From the NCBI RefSeq assembly GCF_014196795.1, contig NZ_JACIEJ010000001.1, positions 638,664 to 702,663 on the forward strand: a DNA stretch of 64,000 bases, given 5' to 3'. The stretch comes from Sagittula marina (GTDB lineage: Bacteria; Pseudomonadota; Alphaproteobacteria; Rhodobacterales; Rhodobacteraceae). Positions 29,341 through 39,073 of the stretch are shown here, in pieces. A model generated the notes under the pieces. It was not told the origin of the DNA and ran no database searches. It saw nothing but the letters and a program-made list of their open reading frames with translations. Each line of letters opens with the position of its first letter. The first letter of the stretch is position 1. The position numbers and the translations under genes were made by a program.

Positions 29341-29362
29341 ACCAACACGATTTGCGGACACC
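29341..29362 (-). repeat. Right terminal inverted repeat of the IS1595-type element
   Basis: This is the reverse complement of 28486-28507 with a single T/C difference, and it marks the other end of the element. Confidence 0.88.
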
Positions 29363-29392
29363 CTCATTTTATTAATTTGGATGGGGGTAACG

Positions 29393-30043
29393 TCAGCGTG
29401 GCGGCAAAGCCCGTGCGATCAACCCGGCGATCCGGTCAGACCCGGCTGGCGAGGGGTGCGTGCGGTCCGTGTCGAACATGTTCAACTCGGATGGCGCAAT
29501 GACGTCCTCCATATCGACCAAGGTCACACCCTCGTCCCGCGCAGCCATCACAGTGAGACGAGTCTCAAGAACTTGATAGGACGCAGCACAGGGCGTGCCT
29601 GCGTAGCGCGGCGACGTGTAGTAGTCCGCCCATATCACCTGAGATCCGCGTCCGCGCAGATCGGCCACCAGCGCCGGAATCGCGCCGCGCGCGCCATCGC
29701 TTGAGATCAGCCGGTCAAGCACCGCCGCGGTATCGTCGCGGCCGCAGCCGACCCCCAGATCGTTTGCACCGCCGTTCAGCACGATCCAGTCCGCCTGGAC
29801 GCCTTCCAATTGCGTGGGAATGTTCAACGCGCCGCGCCCGCCTGCCACCTGCGCGAGGGGCAGGGAGACATCGCCCACAGGTTCCCCCAGTCGTGCACGC
29901 AAGCCGTCCGCGACGGACGCGCCCTCGATCCGGTTCCACGCCAAGACGGAGTCGCCCGCCACCACCACGCGCGCCGCGTCCGGCACACCGCGCCCGCAGG
30001 CGGCCATCAGGGTCAAACCCAGGATCACAAAAAGCTGTTTCAT
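29393..30043 (-). CDS. SGNH/GDSL hydrolase lipoprotein
   Basis: The 216-residue precursor starts [19 protein letters not shown], a lipoprotein signal. SGNH blocks are visible: block [12 protein letters not shown] (nucleophile Ser), block [12 protein letters not shown], and block [15 protein letters not shown] with the Asp/His pair. It is probably an esterase or acyl hydrolase anchored in the envelope; the substrate is unknown. It is divergent from pheS, with only 99 nt between the starts, and ends 31 nt from the IS remnant's right end. Confidence 0.85.
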   Translation of the reverse strand: MKQLFVILGLTLMAACGRGVPDAARVVVAGDSVLAWNRIEGASVADGLRARLGEPVGDVSLPLAQVAGGRGALNIPTQLEGVQADWIVLNGGANDLGVGCGRDDTAAVLDRLISSDGARGAIPALVADLRGRGSQVIWADYYTSPRYAGTPCAASYQVLETRLTVMAARDEGVTLVDMEDVIAPSELNMFDTDRTHPSPAGSDRIAGLIARALPPR

Positions 30044-30142
30044 GCCTTACGAAATGGCGCAGGCCGTCCAAGGATCAAGCGCCCCTGTTGCAAAGCCTCC
30101 CCGCCGCCTCTAAACCCAGCCGCGACAGCCGAGAGGAAGCTC

Positions 30143-31216
30143 ATGGACGACCTGCGCAACAAGTATATCGACCTCATCGCCGGCGCCTCTGACGAGGGCG
30201 CGCTGGAGGACCTGCGCGTGCAGGCCGTGGGCAAGAAGGGCGAGATCAGCCTGAAAATGCGCGAGCTGGGCAAGATGACGCCCGAGGAACGCCAGACCGC
30301 TGGCCCTGCGCTCAACGCGCTCAAGGATGAGATCAACGCCGCGCTCGCCGCCAAGAAGGCCGGTCTGGCCGATGCCGCGCTGAACGAACGCCTCAAGGGC
30401 GAATGGCTCGACGTGACGCTGCCGACGCGCGCGATGCGTCAGGGCACCATCCATCCGATTAGCCAGGTGACCGAGGAAATCACGGCGATCTTTGCCGACA
30501 TGGGCTTTGCCGTGGCCGAAGGGCCGCAGATCGACACCGACTGGTACAACTTCGACGCGCTGAATATCCCCGGCCACCACCCGGCCCGCGCCGAGATGGA
30601 CACCTTCTACATGCACCGCGCCGAGGGCGACGACCGCCCGCCGCATGTGCTGCGCACCCACACCTCGCCGGTGCAGATCCGCTATATGGAAAAGCACGGC
30701 GCGCCTTGCCGCATCATCGCGCCGGGCCGTGTCTACCGTGCCGACTACGACCAGACGCACACGCCGATGTTCAACCAGGTCGAGGGCCTTGCCATCGACA
30801 AGGACATCTCCATGGCGAACCTGAAGTGGGTCTTGGAGGAATTCTTCTCCGCCTTTTTCGAGATCGACGGCATCAAGACCCGGTTCCGCGCCTCTCACTT
30901 CCCCTTCACCGAACCCTCTGCCGAGGTCGACATCCAGTGTTCCTGGGTCGATGGTCAGCTGAAGATTGGCGAGGGCGACGGCTGGCTCGAAGTCCTCGGC
31001 TCCGGCATGGTCCACCCCAAGGTGCTGGCCGCAGCGGGCGTCGATCCGAACGAATGGCAGGGCTTTGCCTTCGGCATGGGCATCGACCGCATCGCGATGC
31101 TGAAATACGGCATCCCGGACCTGCGCGCCTTCTTTGACAGCGATCTGCGCTGGCTGCGCCACTACGGTTTCGCAAGCCTCGACGTGCCGACGCTGCACGG
31201 CGGCTTGAGCCGGTGA
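30143..31216 (+). CDS. pheS: Phenylalanyl-tRNA synthetase alpha subunit
   Basis: PheS is the catalytic subunit of the alpha2beta2 PheRS. The 357-residue protein has the N-terminal coiled coil ([25 protein letters not shown]) and class II motifs: motif 2 region around [23 protein letters not shown] and motif 3 [25 protein letters not shown] 30143 follows GAGAGGA. Its stop overlaps the GTG of an unusual small gene (GTGA), which lies between pheS and pheT. Confidence 0.95.
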   Translation: MDDLRNKYIDLIAGASDEGALEDLRVQAVGKKGEISLKMRELGKMTPEERQTAGPALNALKDEINAALAAKKAGLADAALNERLKGEWLDVTLPTRAMRQGTIHPISQVTEEITAIFADMGFAVAEGPQIDTDWYNFDALNIPGHHPARAEMDTFYMHRAEGDDRPPHVLRTHTSPVQIRYMEKHGAPCRIIAPGRVYRADYDQTHTPMFNQVEGLAIDKDISMANLKWVLEEFFSAFFEIDGIKTRFRASHFPFTEPSAEVDIQCSWVDGQLKIGEGDGWLEVLGSGMVHPKVLAAAGVDPNEWQGFAFGMGIDRIAMLKYGIPDLRAFFDSDLRWLRHYGFASLDVPTLHGGLSR

Positions 31217-31599
31217 GCCAACGTCTTTCGCAAGCAAAACGAAGGCTGAAGTCGGACCTGTCCAAAGTCGAAGGTGGGTACGTGGAGGTAGGATACACGC
31301 ACCCGTCCAATAAAGATGATGTAGATCGAATGGAGGACTACAGGCTGCTAGAGGACGAAGGTTTGGTGGTTTTGCATGATGAGCGAGACTTCCGGGCCGA
31401 TCCGATCAGAGAAGCGGACGGTCGAACGATTATGCGCCTGCGGAACTATCGTGTCACAAGTAAGGGTTGGAAGGAAAATGGCCCTTTCTGGTCCAAAGCA
31501 TACTCCAACATTCGACAAAACATCCCAACGATCATTGTGTCCGTTCTCTCGGGCCTCTTCCTAGCCTTATTGGCTAATCTGCTAGGAGTACCATTATGA
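31213..31599 (+). CDS. Orphan wHTH-like, C-terminally membrane-anchored protein inside pheST
   Basis: A 128-residue protein of unknown function is coupled on both sides. Its GTG start overlaps the pheS stop, and its TGA overlaps the pheT ATG. Residues 30-85 ([24 protein letters not shown] then [11 protein letters not shown]) look like a winged-helix pattern. Residues 104-126 ([21 protein letters not shown]) form a single C-terminal membrane helix. Base composition is visibly more AT-rich than pheS and pheT, with codons such as AGA, CTA and TTA, suggesting acquisition. The pheT ribosome site AGGAG lies in its last codons. It is not a PheRS subunit. Confidence 0.72.
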   Translation: MSQRLSQAKRRLKSDLSKVEGGYVEVGYTHPSNKDDVDRMEDYRLLEDEGLVVLHDERDFRADPIREADGRTIMRLRNYRVTSKGWKENGPFWSKAYSNIRQNIPTIIVSVLSGLFLALLANLLGVPL

Positions 31600-33992
31600 A
31601 ATTCACGCTTTCCTGGCTGAAAGAACACCTGGACACCACCGCCTCCGTCGACGAGATCGCGGAGACGCTGACCGACCTCGGGCTCGAGGTCGAGGAGGTG
31701 GTGAACCCCGCGGACAAGCTCAAAAGCTTTACGCTGGCCAAGGTTGTCCATGCTGAACAACACCCCGATGCTGACCGCTTGCGCGTCTGCAAGGTGATGA
31801 CCAACGAGGGCGAAAAGCAGATCGTCTGCGGTGCGCCAAACGCGCGTGAGGGCATCACCGTCGTGCTGGCCAAGCCCGGCGACTATGTTCCCGGCATCGA
31901 TACGACGCTGTCGATTGGCAACATCCGCGGTGTCGAGAGCCACGGCATGATGGCCTCCGAGCGGGAGCTGGAGCTGTCGGACGAGCACAACGGCATCATT
32001 GAGCTGCCCTCCGGCGAGGTGGGGCAGAAATTCACCGACTGGCTGGCGGAGAATGATCCCGCCAAGGTTGATCCGATGATCGAGATCGCCATCACGCCGA
32101 ACCGTCAGGACGCGCTTGGCGTGCACGGCATTGCCCGTGACCTTGCGGCGCGGGGCCTTGGTACGTTGAAACCGCTCGCAAAGGCGACAATCACGGGGCA
32201 GGGCGCGTGCCCGATCACCGTCACGATCGACGAGGATGCGAAAACCGACGGCTGCGAGGTCTTTGCCGGGCGTCTTATCACGGGCGTCAAGAACGGCCCC
32301 TCGCCGCAGTGGTTGCAGGACCGCCTGCGCGCCATTGGCCTCCGCCCGATTTCGACATTGGTGGATGTGACCAACTTCTTCACCTTTGACCGCAACCGCC
32401 CGCTGCACGTCTTTGATGCGGACAAGGTGACTGGCGGTCTGCGCATCCATCGCGCGGCCGAGGGCGCGACCCTCACCGGACTGGACGAGAAGGAGTACAC
32501 CTTCCCCGGCGGGCAGGTGGTGATTTCCGACGACAATGGCGTCGAATCCATCGGCGGCGTCATGGGCGGCCTGTCCACAGGCTGTACCGAGGCGACCACC
32601 AATGTCTTTCTCGAAGCTGCCGTCTGGGACCGCATCCAGATCGCCCACACCGGGCGCGCGCTGAAGATCAACTCTGACGCGCGTTACCGTAACGAGCGCG
32701 GCATCGACCCCGAGTACAACATGCAGGGCTTGGACGATGCGACACAGATGATCCTTGATCTCTGTGGTGGAGAGGCATCCGAGGTTGTCATCGCAGGAGA
32801 GGTGCCCGACACCTCGCGGGCCTACGAACTGAAACCTGCGCGCGTGATCTCGCTGGTCGGCATGGACATCCCGGAGGCGGAGCAACGTCGATCCTTGGAG
32901 GCGCTTGGTTTCCGCCTCGAGGGCAACATGGCGCATGTGCCGTCGTGGCGTCACGACGTGCTGGGCGAGGCTGATCTGGTCGAGGAAGTGGCGCGCATTG
33001 CCTCCCTGACCAAACTGCAGGGGCAGCCGCTGCCCAAACTGCCGGGCGTGCCCAAGGCGATTCTGTCGCCCTTGCAAAAGCGCGAGCAGCAAGCGCGCCG
33101 GACCGCCGCCGCGTTGGGCTACAACGAATGCGTCACCTACAGCTTCATTGACCAAAAGGCGGCAACGCTGTTCGGCGGGGGCGACGATGCGACCATGCTG
33201 GCGAATCCGATCAGCTCGGATATGTCGCATATGCGTCCGCAATTGCTTCCGGGCCTGCTACGCGCCGCCGCTCGAAACCAGGCGCGCGGGTTCACCGATC
33301 TGGCGCTGTTCGAGATCGGTCAGGCCTTCCACGGCGGTGAACCGGAAGAACAGTCCCTGATGATCGCGGGTGTTCTTGTGGGCCGCACCGGTCCCAAGGA
33401 CGTGCATGGCGCGTCACGGTCTGTGGATATCTACGACGCCAAAGCGGATGCAGAGGCGGTGCTGGCGGCCATCGGTGCACCGGCCAAGATGCAGATCATG
33501 CGCGGCGGCGAAGACTGGTGGCACCCGGGCCGCCATGGTCGCTTCTGCCTCGGCCCGAAAAAGGTGCTGGGCACATTCGGTGAGCTGCACCCCAAAGTGC
33601 TGGCGGAAATGGACATCAAGGGGCCTGCCGTGGCGTTCGTCATCCACCCCGCTGACATTCCGCTGCCGAAAAAGAAGGGCGCGACACGGCCTGCACTGGT
33701 GCTGAACGACTTGCAGCCGGTGGAGCGTGACTTTGCCTTTGTCGTGGACGCCAATGTGGAGGCGCTGACGCTGGTCAACGCGGCACAGGGCGCAGACAAG
33801 GCGATGATTTCCGACGTACGCGTTTTTGACGAATTCATCGGTGGTTCGCTGGGGGAGGGGAAAAAGTCCCTTGCCATCACTGTGCGCCTGCAGCCGACGG
33901 ACAAGACGCTGAAGGAAAAGGACATCGAGGCGGTCGCCGCCAAAATTGTCGAAAAGGTCTCCAAGGCCACCGGCGGTCAGTTGCGTGGCTGA
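31596..33992 (+). CDS. pheT: Phenylalanyl-tRNA synthetase beta subunit
   Basis: PheT carries the tRNA-binding and editing functions. The 798-residue protein shows the N-terminal OB-type tRNA-binding domain (KSFTLAKVVHAEQHPDADRLRVCKV), the B1/B5 domains, B3/B4 editing region with VTNFFTFDRNRPLHVFDADKV, the inactive synthetase-like core, and the C-terminal FDX-ACB domain (LVLNDLQPVERDFAFVVDANVEA onwards). The ATG overlaps the stop of the orphan gene. Its stop overlaps the GTG of a small membrane-protein gene, continuing the coupled array. Confidence 0.95.
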   Translation: MKFTLSWLKEHLDTTASVDEIAETLTDLGLEVEEVVNPADKLKSFTLAKVVHAEQHPDADRLRVCKVMTNEGEKQIVCGAPNAREGITVVLAKPGDYVPGIDTTLSIGNIRGVESHGMMASERELELSDEHNGIIELPSGEVGQKFTDWLAENDPAKVDPMIEIAITPNRQDALGVHGIARDLAARGLGTLKPLAKATITGQGACPITVTIDEDAKTDGCEVFAGRLITGVKNGPSPQWLQDRLRAIGLRPISTLVDVTNFFTFDRNRPLHVFDADKVTGGLRIHRAAEGATLTGLDEKEYTFPGGQVVISDDNGVESIGGVMGGLSTGCTEATTNVFLEAAVWDRIQIAHTGRALKINSDARYRNERGIDPEYNMQGLDDATQMILDLCGGEASEVVIAGEVPDTSRAYELKPARVISLVGMDIPEAEQRRSLEALGFRLEGNMAHVPSWRHDVLGEADLVEEVARIASLTKLQGQPLPKLPGVPKAILSPLQKREQQARRTAAALGYNECVTYSFIDQKAATLFGGGDDATMLANPISSDMSHMRPQLLPGLLRAAARNQARGFTDLALFEIGQAFHGGEPEEQSLMIAGVLVGRTGPKDVHGASRSVDIYDAKADAEAVLAAIGAPAKMQIMRGGEDWWHPGRHGRFCLGPKKVLGTFGELHPKVLAEMDIKGPAVAFVIHPADIPLPKKKGATRPALVLNDLQPVERDFAFVVDANVEALTLVNAAQGADKAMISDVRVFDEFIGGSLGEGKKSLAITVRLQPTDKTLKEKDIEAVAAKIVEKVSKATGGQLRG

Positions 33993-34305
33993 CACCGATC
34001 ATACCAGCCCCCGCGTGCGTCCTTATGGCCGCGCGTGGTGGGCCTGGGTGCTTGGGATCAACCTCGCATGGCCGCTTTTGTTGTCGGCGCTGATCCAATT
34101 GGGTCCGCTGGCCGACAGCGCCTATCGCATGCCTGCAGAAATCACCTGCGTCTTGCTGATATTTACCGCCAACCAGATCGCAGCGCGGTTCATCCGTGGC
34201 GCTCTATGGATTTGGTTGCTGTCGGTGCTAAACGTGGGCGCCTACGCGCTGGCCGGCGGGATGGCGTTTATCTTGGCGCTGCCGCGAGTCGTCGAGCTGC
34301 TCTAA
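33985..34305 (+). CDS. Small three-helix membrane protein after pheT
   Basis: The 106-residue protein has three hydrophobic segments: WWAWVLGINLAWPLLLSALIQL, ITCVLLIFTANQIAARF and IWLLSVLNVGAYALAGGMAFIL. GTG 33985 overlaps the pheT stop by 8 nt and avoids the longer frame inside pheT. I do not recognise a family. Position suggests co-transcription with pheST; function is unknown. Confidence 0.6.
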   Translation: MADTDHTSPRVRPYGRAWWAWVLGINLAWPLLLSALIQLGPLADSAYRMPAEITCVLLIFTANQIAARFIRGALWIWLLSVLNVGAYALAGGMAFILALPRVVELL

Positions 34306-34663
34306 AAGGCGTTTCGGCAGAAGTTTCAGAGAGCCTCTGCGCGCCAGCATTTGTCTTCGCCAAAGCGCTAACGGCATAACATGTTTTTGATGCTCTCGTC
34401 GCGAAGCCGTCGGCCGGGCCTCTCTGCCAGTTTTTGACACGCGCTACACCTTGAATAAGGGAAGCCTGCGTGATAGCGCTCGGTTGCAATCTGTGTCTTA
34501 GTACCGCTACGGCGGGAATTTTCTGATGCGCAGTTAAACATGTTGAAAAAAAGCGCCGCGGGACGTAGCTGTATGCAGCCTGATCGGAGCGCTTTCTTAG
34601 GGGTTTTCTGGCAAGGCCAATGACATGCCGCCTTCGGGTCGGCGCAACGCAGTGACAGGCTTT
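34306..34663. other. Intergenic region before the desaturase gene
   Basis: About 360 nt without a supported gene. It is more AT-rich than its neighbours, especially 34480-34560, and presumably contains the desaturase promoter. No clear terminator or RNA is seen. Confidence 0.5.
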
Positions 34664-35689
34664 ATGACAGACACCACCATGACACCCCGTTCGGCGCGCG
34701 ACTGGCTTAAGATCCTTGCCCAGTACCGTGACCCTTCCGTTGGTCGTAGTATTTTTGAACTGGTGGTCACTTTGGTCCCGTTCCTGGGGATCTGGGCGCT
34801 TGCCTGGGCCGCGCTGTCGATCAGCCCTTGGCTGTCCTTGGCGCTGGCCGCAGTGAACGGGATGTTTCTGATACGTTTGTTCATCATTCAGCACGACTGT
34901 GGGCATGGGGCCTACCTCCCGAACCGAAGCGTTCAGGACTGGCTTGGCCGTGCTCTGGGGGTGCTGACACTTACACCGTATGACGTTTGGAAGCGCACCC
35001 ACGCCATCCACCATTCACATCACGGCAATCTCGATCAAAGAGGTATCGGCGACGTCACCACTCTGACAGTTGAAGAATACCGCGCACGTAGTCCGATGGG
35101 TCGTCTGATCTACCGCATTTATCGTAATCCGATCGTGCTGTTTGTGGTCGGCCCAGCCTATATGTTCCTGCTGCAACACCGGCTGCCAGTATGGTTGATG
35201 CGCTCTGGATGGCGCTATTGGGTCTCCGCAATGGGCACCAACGTCATGATCGCGCTGATCGTGGCCTCAATCTGGTACTTTGGGGGATGGCAGCCCGTTC
35301 TGTTGATATGGTTGCCCACGGGCATCGTGGCGGCGTCCATCGGCGTGTGGCTGTTTTATGTCCAGCATCAGTTCGAGGATACCCATTGGGTGAACGACGA
35401 GGACTGGCAACTACATCATGCGGCGCTGGAGGGATCCTCCCACTATGTGCTGCCGCAGCCGTTGCGGTGGCTGTCGGGGAATATCGGGATCCACCACGTG
35501 CATCATCTGTACTCGCGGATTCCGTTCTACCGCCTTCCAGAAGTCATTCGTCAACATGCAGAGCTGGCCGAGGCGCAGCGCATGACAATTCGTGAGAGCA
35601 TCGCCACAGCGCGGCTTCACCTGTGGGACGAAGCGCAGCAAAAGCTGCTCTCCTTCCGCGAAGCACGGATGCAGTACGGCTTGGCCTGA
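34664..35689 (+). CDS. Fatty acid desaturase (membrane di-iron type)
   Basis: The 341-residue membrane protein has the three histidine boxes of acyl-lipid desaturases: HDCGHGA (about residue 75), HHSHHGN (about 115) and HHVHH (near residue 280). Several hydrophobic segments flank them (FELVVTLVPFLGIWALAWAAL, MIALIVASIWYFGG). It would insert a double bond into membrane acyl chains using oxygen and an electron carrier; regioselectivity cannot be told. ATG 34664 (MTDTTMTPRS) is chosen although its ribosome site is weak; ATG 34625 is the alternative. It stands alone. Confidence 0.88.
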   Translation: MTDTTMTPRSARDWLKILAQYRDPSVGRSIFELVVTLVPFLGIWALAWAALSISPWLSLALAAVNGMFLIRLFIIQHDCGHGAYLPNRSVQDWLGRALGVLTLTPYDVWKRTHAIHHSHHGNLDQRGIGDVTTLTVEEYRARSPMGRLIYRIYRNPIVLFVVGPAYMFLLQHRLPVWLMRSGWRYWVSAMGTNVMIALIVASIWYFGGWQPVLLIWLPTGIVAASIGVWLFYVQHQFEDTHWVNDEDWQLHHAALEGSSHYVLPQPLRWLSGNIGIHHVHHLYSRIPFYRLPEVIRQHAELAEAQRMTIRESIATARLHLWDEAQQKLLSFREARMQYGLA

Positions 35690-36287
35690 CGCGCTCGTCA
35701 TCGCGGCCTATCCGCCCGATTTTACAGAACAGGAACGGCGTGTGTTCATCGGGGCCGCGCCGTTTTCTTCGAGCGCTGACAAAACCAGAAAAGCGAGCTT
35801 GGTGGTCAAGTGGTTTGGGACGGTGTATGCGTGTGCGAATCCGGGGAGCCGACGGTGCCCGTTCCGGTGACTTTCGCAGATCCTAATCAAACGCTGCTAG
35901 AAATCGACGCTGTTGCCGCTGGCGAAGACTCGAGGGGATAATAATGGTTAAGCAAGCCCACTAGATATCGCTTGAACAGCTGTCGCTTCGGAATCTCCGC
36001 CGCATTTGAAGCCGTGGAGTGCGGCTCCTTGCTCCGGTCTTCAAGTTTTCAACAGTCGCGCTTTCGCCCCTTCGCGACGGCTTGCGGATTGATGCCCTTT
36101 GCCTTGCTCAGATGCGCGTTACGCTTTCCCCTCCCGGAATCATGCTGCGCATGAGCGCGCCGGGAGGGAGTGAACTTGGCGCTAGCAGTATGATCTTGCT
36201 CCATAGTCATAGTGCGTGCTTCCGACCCTTTGAACGGATCTCATCACAAAACCATGGGTCATCCACCTATTCGTGGTGGGTGCACCA
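35690..36287. other. About 600-nt gene-poor gap between convergent genes
   Basis: No confident gene lies between the desaturase and the methylsuccinyl-CoA dehydrogenase stop. The only readable unit is a 53-codon basic frame on the minus strand, listed separately. The rest shows short frames without ribosome sites and looks decayed. Confidence 0.5.
36049..36210 (-). CDS. Possible small basic protein (53 aa)
   Basis: A minus-strand frame starting ATG-ACT-ATG encodes 53 residues beginning MTMEQDHTASAKF. It is rich in Lys/Arg/His, with a repetitive basic tail ending AKGRKRDC. It lacks a clear ribosome site and has no recognised relative. It could be a nucleic-acid-binding microprotein or a chance frame. 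Confidence 0.2.
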   Translation of the reverse strand: MTMEQDHTASAKFTPSRRAHAQHDSGRGKRNAHLSKAKGINPQAVAKGRKRDC

Positions 36288-37973
36288 TCACGCCAGCAGG
36301 CGGCGGGCGATGACCTGAGCCTGAATTTCAGCAGCGCCTTCAAAAATGTTCAGAATGCGAGCGTCGCACAGAATGCGAGACACACTGTATTCCAGCGCAA
36401 AGCCGTTGCCACCGTGGATTTGCAAAGCGTTGTCGGCAGCTGCCCACGCCACGCGCGCGCCCAGAAGTTTTGCCATGCCTGCTTCCAAGTCGCATCGGCG
36501 GCCTTCGTCCTTCTCGCGGGCCGAGTAGTAGGTAAGCTGGCGCGCTATCATGATCTCCACGGCCATCATCGCCAGCTTCCCTGACACGCGCGGAAAATCA
36601 ATCAAAGACTTGCCAAATTGCTTGCGGTCCTGCGCATAGCTCATGCCCACGTCCATTGCTGCCTGGGCAACGCCAATGGCGCGGGCAGCGGTTTGAATGC
36701 GCGCGGATTCAAACGTTTCCATCAATTGCTTGAAGCCCTTGCCTTCCTCACCGCCCAACAGATTTTCGCCCTTGACCTTAAAGTTGTCGAAGCCAAGCTC
36801 GTATTCCTTCATGCCGCGGTAGCCCAGAACCTCAATCTCGCCACCGGTCATACCTTCTGTGGGGAAGGGGTTGGCATCGTCACCGGGGGTCTTTTCCGCA
36901 ATGAACATCGACAGGCCCTTGTAGTTGTCGGTCGACGGATCTGTGCGAGCCAGTAGGGTCATGATGTGTGTACGCGCGGCGTGGGTGATCCATGTCTTGT
37001 TTCCGGTGACGCGGTAATCGCCGTTCTCGTCCTTGACTGCACGTGTCCGCAGGGACCCGAGGTCGGACCCGGTGTTCGGCTCGGTGAAAACTGCGGTCGG
37101 GAGGATCTCACCGGAGGCCAGCTTGGGCAGCCATTTGGCTTTCTGCTCATCTGTTCCGCCTGCGATGATCAACTCTGCCGCGATTTCAGAACGCGTTCCC
37201 AGCGACCCGACACCGATGTAGCCGCGCGACAATTCCTCCGAGACAACGCACATCGACGCTTTGGACAGGCCAAAGCCGCCGTGCTCTTCGGGTATGGTCA
37301 GGCCAAAGACGCCCATTTCGGCCAATTCCTCGATGATCTCCATCGGGATGAGCTCATCGTTGAGGTGCCATTCGTGAGCATGGGGCAGGACCTTGTCGAC
37401 AGCATAGCGGCGGAACTGCTCCCGGATCATCTCGAGCTCTTCGTCGAGGCCTGTCTTGCCGACGGTGATCTCGGCAGAGCGTTCCTGCATCAGCACGACC
37501 AGACGGCTGCGCGCGGCGGGCGAGTTGGCGTTCAACGTCAGCGTCACGATGGCCTCATCAGCCAGCGGCTGTGCGTCTGCCGGGGTAAGGCCCAAATCCG
37601 CAAGACGGATGATCTCGCCCTGGTTCATCTGGATGCCGCCCATGATCTGCGCGAGGTATTCGCCAAACGCGATCTGATGCAAAAGCTGTTCGACCTCGCC
37701 AAAGGTGCCTTCGGCCTGCAGTCTTTCGGCCCAGCCCTGCATCTGGCGCAGAGATTCGACATAGGTGGCGAACCAAGCCAGACCATGGGAGGCAGTCTGA
37801 TGGTCTTCGATCGCTTTGGAGGACACGCGACCATCGACGGTGACCAACGCACGCACGCGCTGTTTGGCGGCCTCAAACACGGTTTCCACCGGACCGACAG
37901 CCGCGCCAGTCGTCTTCAGAAGATCGGGCATAATTACAGTACCGAGGCTCAGGTCTTGTCCGTCATGCGCCAT
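36288..37973 (-). CDS. mcd: (2S)-methylsuccinyl-CoA dehydrogenase-like acyl-CoA dehydrogenase
   Basis: The 561-residue flavoprotein has a full acyl-CoA dehydrogenase domain (about residues 175-561) with FTEPNTGSDLGSL, the GNKTWITHAA segment and the C-terminal catalytic-glutamate region ILNIFEGAAEIQAQV. An unusual N-terminal extension of about 170 residues precedes it. That extension is typical of methylsuccinyl-CoA dehydrogenase, which makes mesaconyl-CoA in the ethylmalonyl-CoA pathway for C2 assimilation. AGGAGA precedes ATG 37973. No other pathway gene (ccr, ecm, mch) is in the window, so the name rests on size and sequence style. Confidence 0.78.
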   Translation of the reverse strand: MAHDGQDLSLGTVIMPDLLKTTGAAVGPVETVFEAAKQRVRALVTVDGRVSSKAIEDHQTASHGLAWFATYVESLRQMQGWAERLQAEGTFGEVEQLLHQIAFGEYLAQIMGGIQMNQGEIIRLADLGLTPADAQPLADEAIVTLTLNANSPAARSRLVVLMQERSAEITVGKTGLDEELEMIREQFRRYAVDKVLPHAHEWHLNDELIPMEIIEELAEMGVFGLTIPEEHGGFGLSKASMCVVSEELSRGYIGVGSLGTRSEIAAELIIAGGTDEQKAKWLPKLASGEILPTAVFTEPNTGSDLGSLRTRAVKDENGDYRVTGNKTWITHAARTHIMTLLARTDPSTDNYKGLSMFIAEKTPGDDANPFPTEGMTGGEIEVLGYRGMKEYELGFDNFKVKGENLLGGEEGKGFKQLMETFESARIQTAARAIGVAQAAMDVGMSYAQDRKQFGKSLIDFPRVSGKLAMMAVEIMIARQLTYYSAREKDEGRRCDLEAGMAKLLGARVAWAAADNALQIHGGNGFALEYSVSRILCDARILNIFEGAAEIQAQVIARRLLA

Positions 37974-38121
37974 GACTCATCTCCTTTTTCAGGTTGGCTC
38001 CGGTCGTAAACACTTTGCAACTGCAGCGCAACAAAAATACCAAAGGATATCTCTTTGTGTTCATTTGTTGCGCATTGATTTTTTGCAAGCGCAGAAATTC
38101 GACACATGTTAGGCCTTCGCC

Positions 38122-38889
38122 ATGGATATGTTAGTTGCTGATCTGGGTGTGCCACTGATTTTTGCCAGCCTCGCCATCGGTTTTCTGGCGGGGGTCGTCA
38201 AAGGGATGGTGGGCTTCGCCATGCCGATGATCCTTATTTCGGGGTTATCATCCTTTTTGCCACCAGAACTGGCACTAGCCGGGCTGATTTTGCCGACACT
38301 TGTCACCAATGTGATGCAGGCCCTGCGTCAAGGGGCTGCGGCGGCGTGGGGGTCGGTCAAGCGCTTCCGTCTGTTTTTGAGCGTGGTATTGGTGATGCTG
38401 ATGGTCTCGGCTCAGTTGGTGGCCGTGCTCAGCGCCTCTGCCCTGCTTGTGTTGATCGGCGGCCCGGTCGTTCTGTTTGCCTGTTCTCAGCTTGCCGGCT
38501 GGCAGTTGCGCATCGCGCCGGGCAACCGGAAGAGGGCGGAGTTCGGGATTGGCGCCTTTGCCGGGTTCATCGGTGGTATGTCCGGCGTCTGGGGGCCGCC
38601 GACTGTGGCGTATCTCACCGCGCTGGGTACAGAGAAACGTGAGCAGATGCGGGTCCAGGGGGTCATTTACGGTCTGGGTGCGGTGGCGCTGACGCTGGCG
38701 CACACGGGCTCTGGCGTGTTGAATGGGCGCACCGTCTGGTTCAGCCTCGCGCTCTTGCCCCCTGCCGTGCTGGGGATGTTGATCGGCACGCGTATCCAGG
38801 ACAGCATTGATCAAGTCGCTTTTCGTAGGGCGACGTTGTTTGTATTGCTGGTTGCCGGGCTGAACTTGTTGCGGCGCGGATTAATGTGA
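38122..38889 (+). CDS. TauE/SafE-family sulfite/organic anion permease
   Basis: The 255-residue membrane protein belongs to the TauE/SafE (TSUP) family of anion exporters, often for sulfite, sulfoacetate or similar. It opens with FASLAIGFLAGVVKGMVGFAMP and repeats the family motif in the second half as FAGFIGGMSGVWGPPTVAYL; about eight hydrophobic helices are visible. It is divergent from the dehydrogenase gene with a 148-nt gap. No sulfonate-degradation gene is adjacent, so the substrate is open. Confidence 0.88.
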   Translation: MDMLVADLGVPLIFASLAIGFLAGVVKGMVGFAMPMILISGLSSFLPPELALAGLILPTLVTNVMQALRQGAAAAWGSVKRFRLFLSVVLVMLMVSAQLVAVLSASALLVLIGGPVVLFACSQLAGWQLRIAPGNRKRAEFGIGAFAGFIGGMSGVWGPPTVAYLTALGTEKREQMRVQGVIYGLGAVALTLAHTGSGVLNGRTVWFSLALLPPAVLGMLIGTRIQDSIDQVAFRRATLFVLLVAGLNLLRRGLM

Positions 38890-39073
38890 TCTTGCGAGGC
38901 AATGGCGCGTCCGGTCAAATGCCAAACATTGCCCCTGAACGATGGGCCTCGCGCCAAATGCCGCTGGGGCCAGGGCGAGAGTGCGTTAATTTTCTGTGAC
39001 TGTCAGTCTTTTTCCAAGACAGAAATCTCCGAATCGGGCTTTATTTTTATACGAACCCATTTTGGAGATTGAT

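Larger units (their letters stand above)
28486..29362 (+). mobile_element. Degenerate IS1595-type (ISXO2-like) insertion sequence
   Basis: An 877-bp segment is bounded by 22-bp terminal inverted repeats that differ at one position. It carries a decayed transposase with an N-terminal zinc-ribbon and the EADET motif that begins the catalytic core of ISXO2-like transposases. The segment is slightly short for the family, and the C-terminal catalytic part is missing. No clear target duplication is visible beside the ends. The family call rests on the zinc-ribbon and EADET patterns. Confidence 0.8.

Noticed and set aside
31446..33242. A 598-codon minus-strand open frame
   Set aside because: It is entirely antisense to pheT and the orphan gene; no family motif is seen.
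35800..35890. Possible tRNA (GTGCGAATCC-like T-loop after an AGTGGTTTGGGA-like D-arm)
   Set aside because: The arms do not form a cloverleaf, and the acceptor and T stems do not pair.
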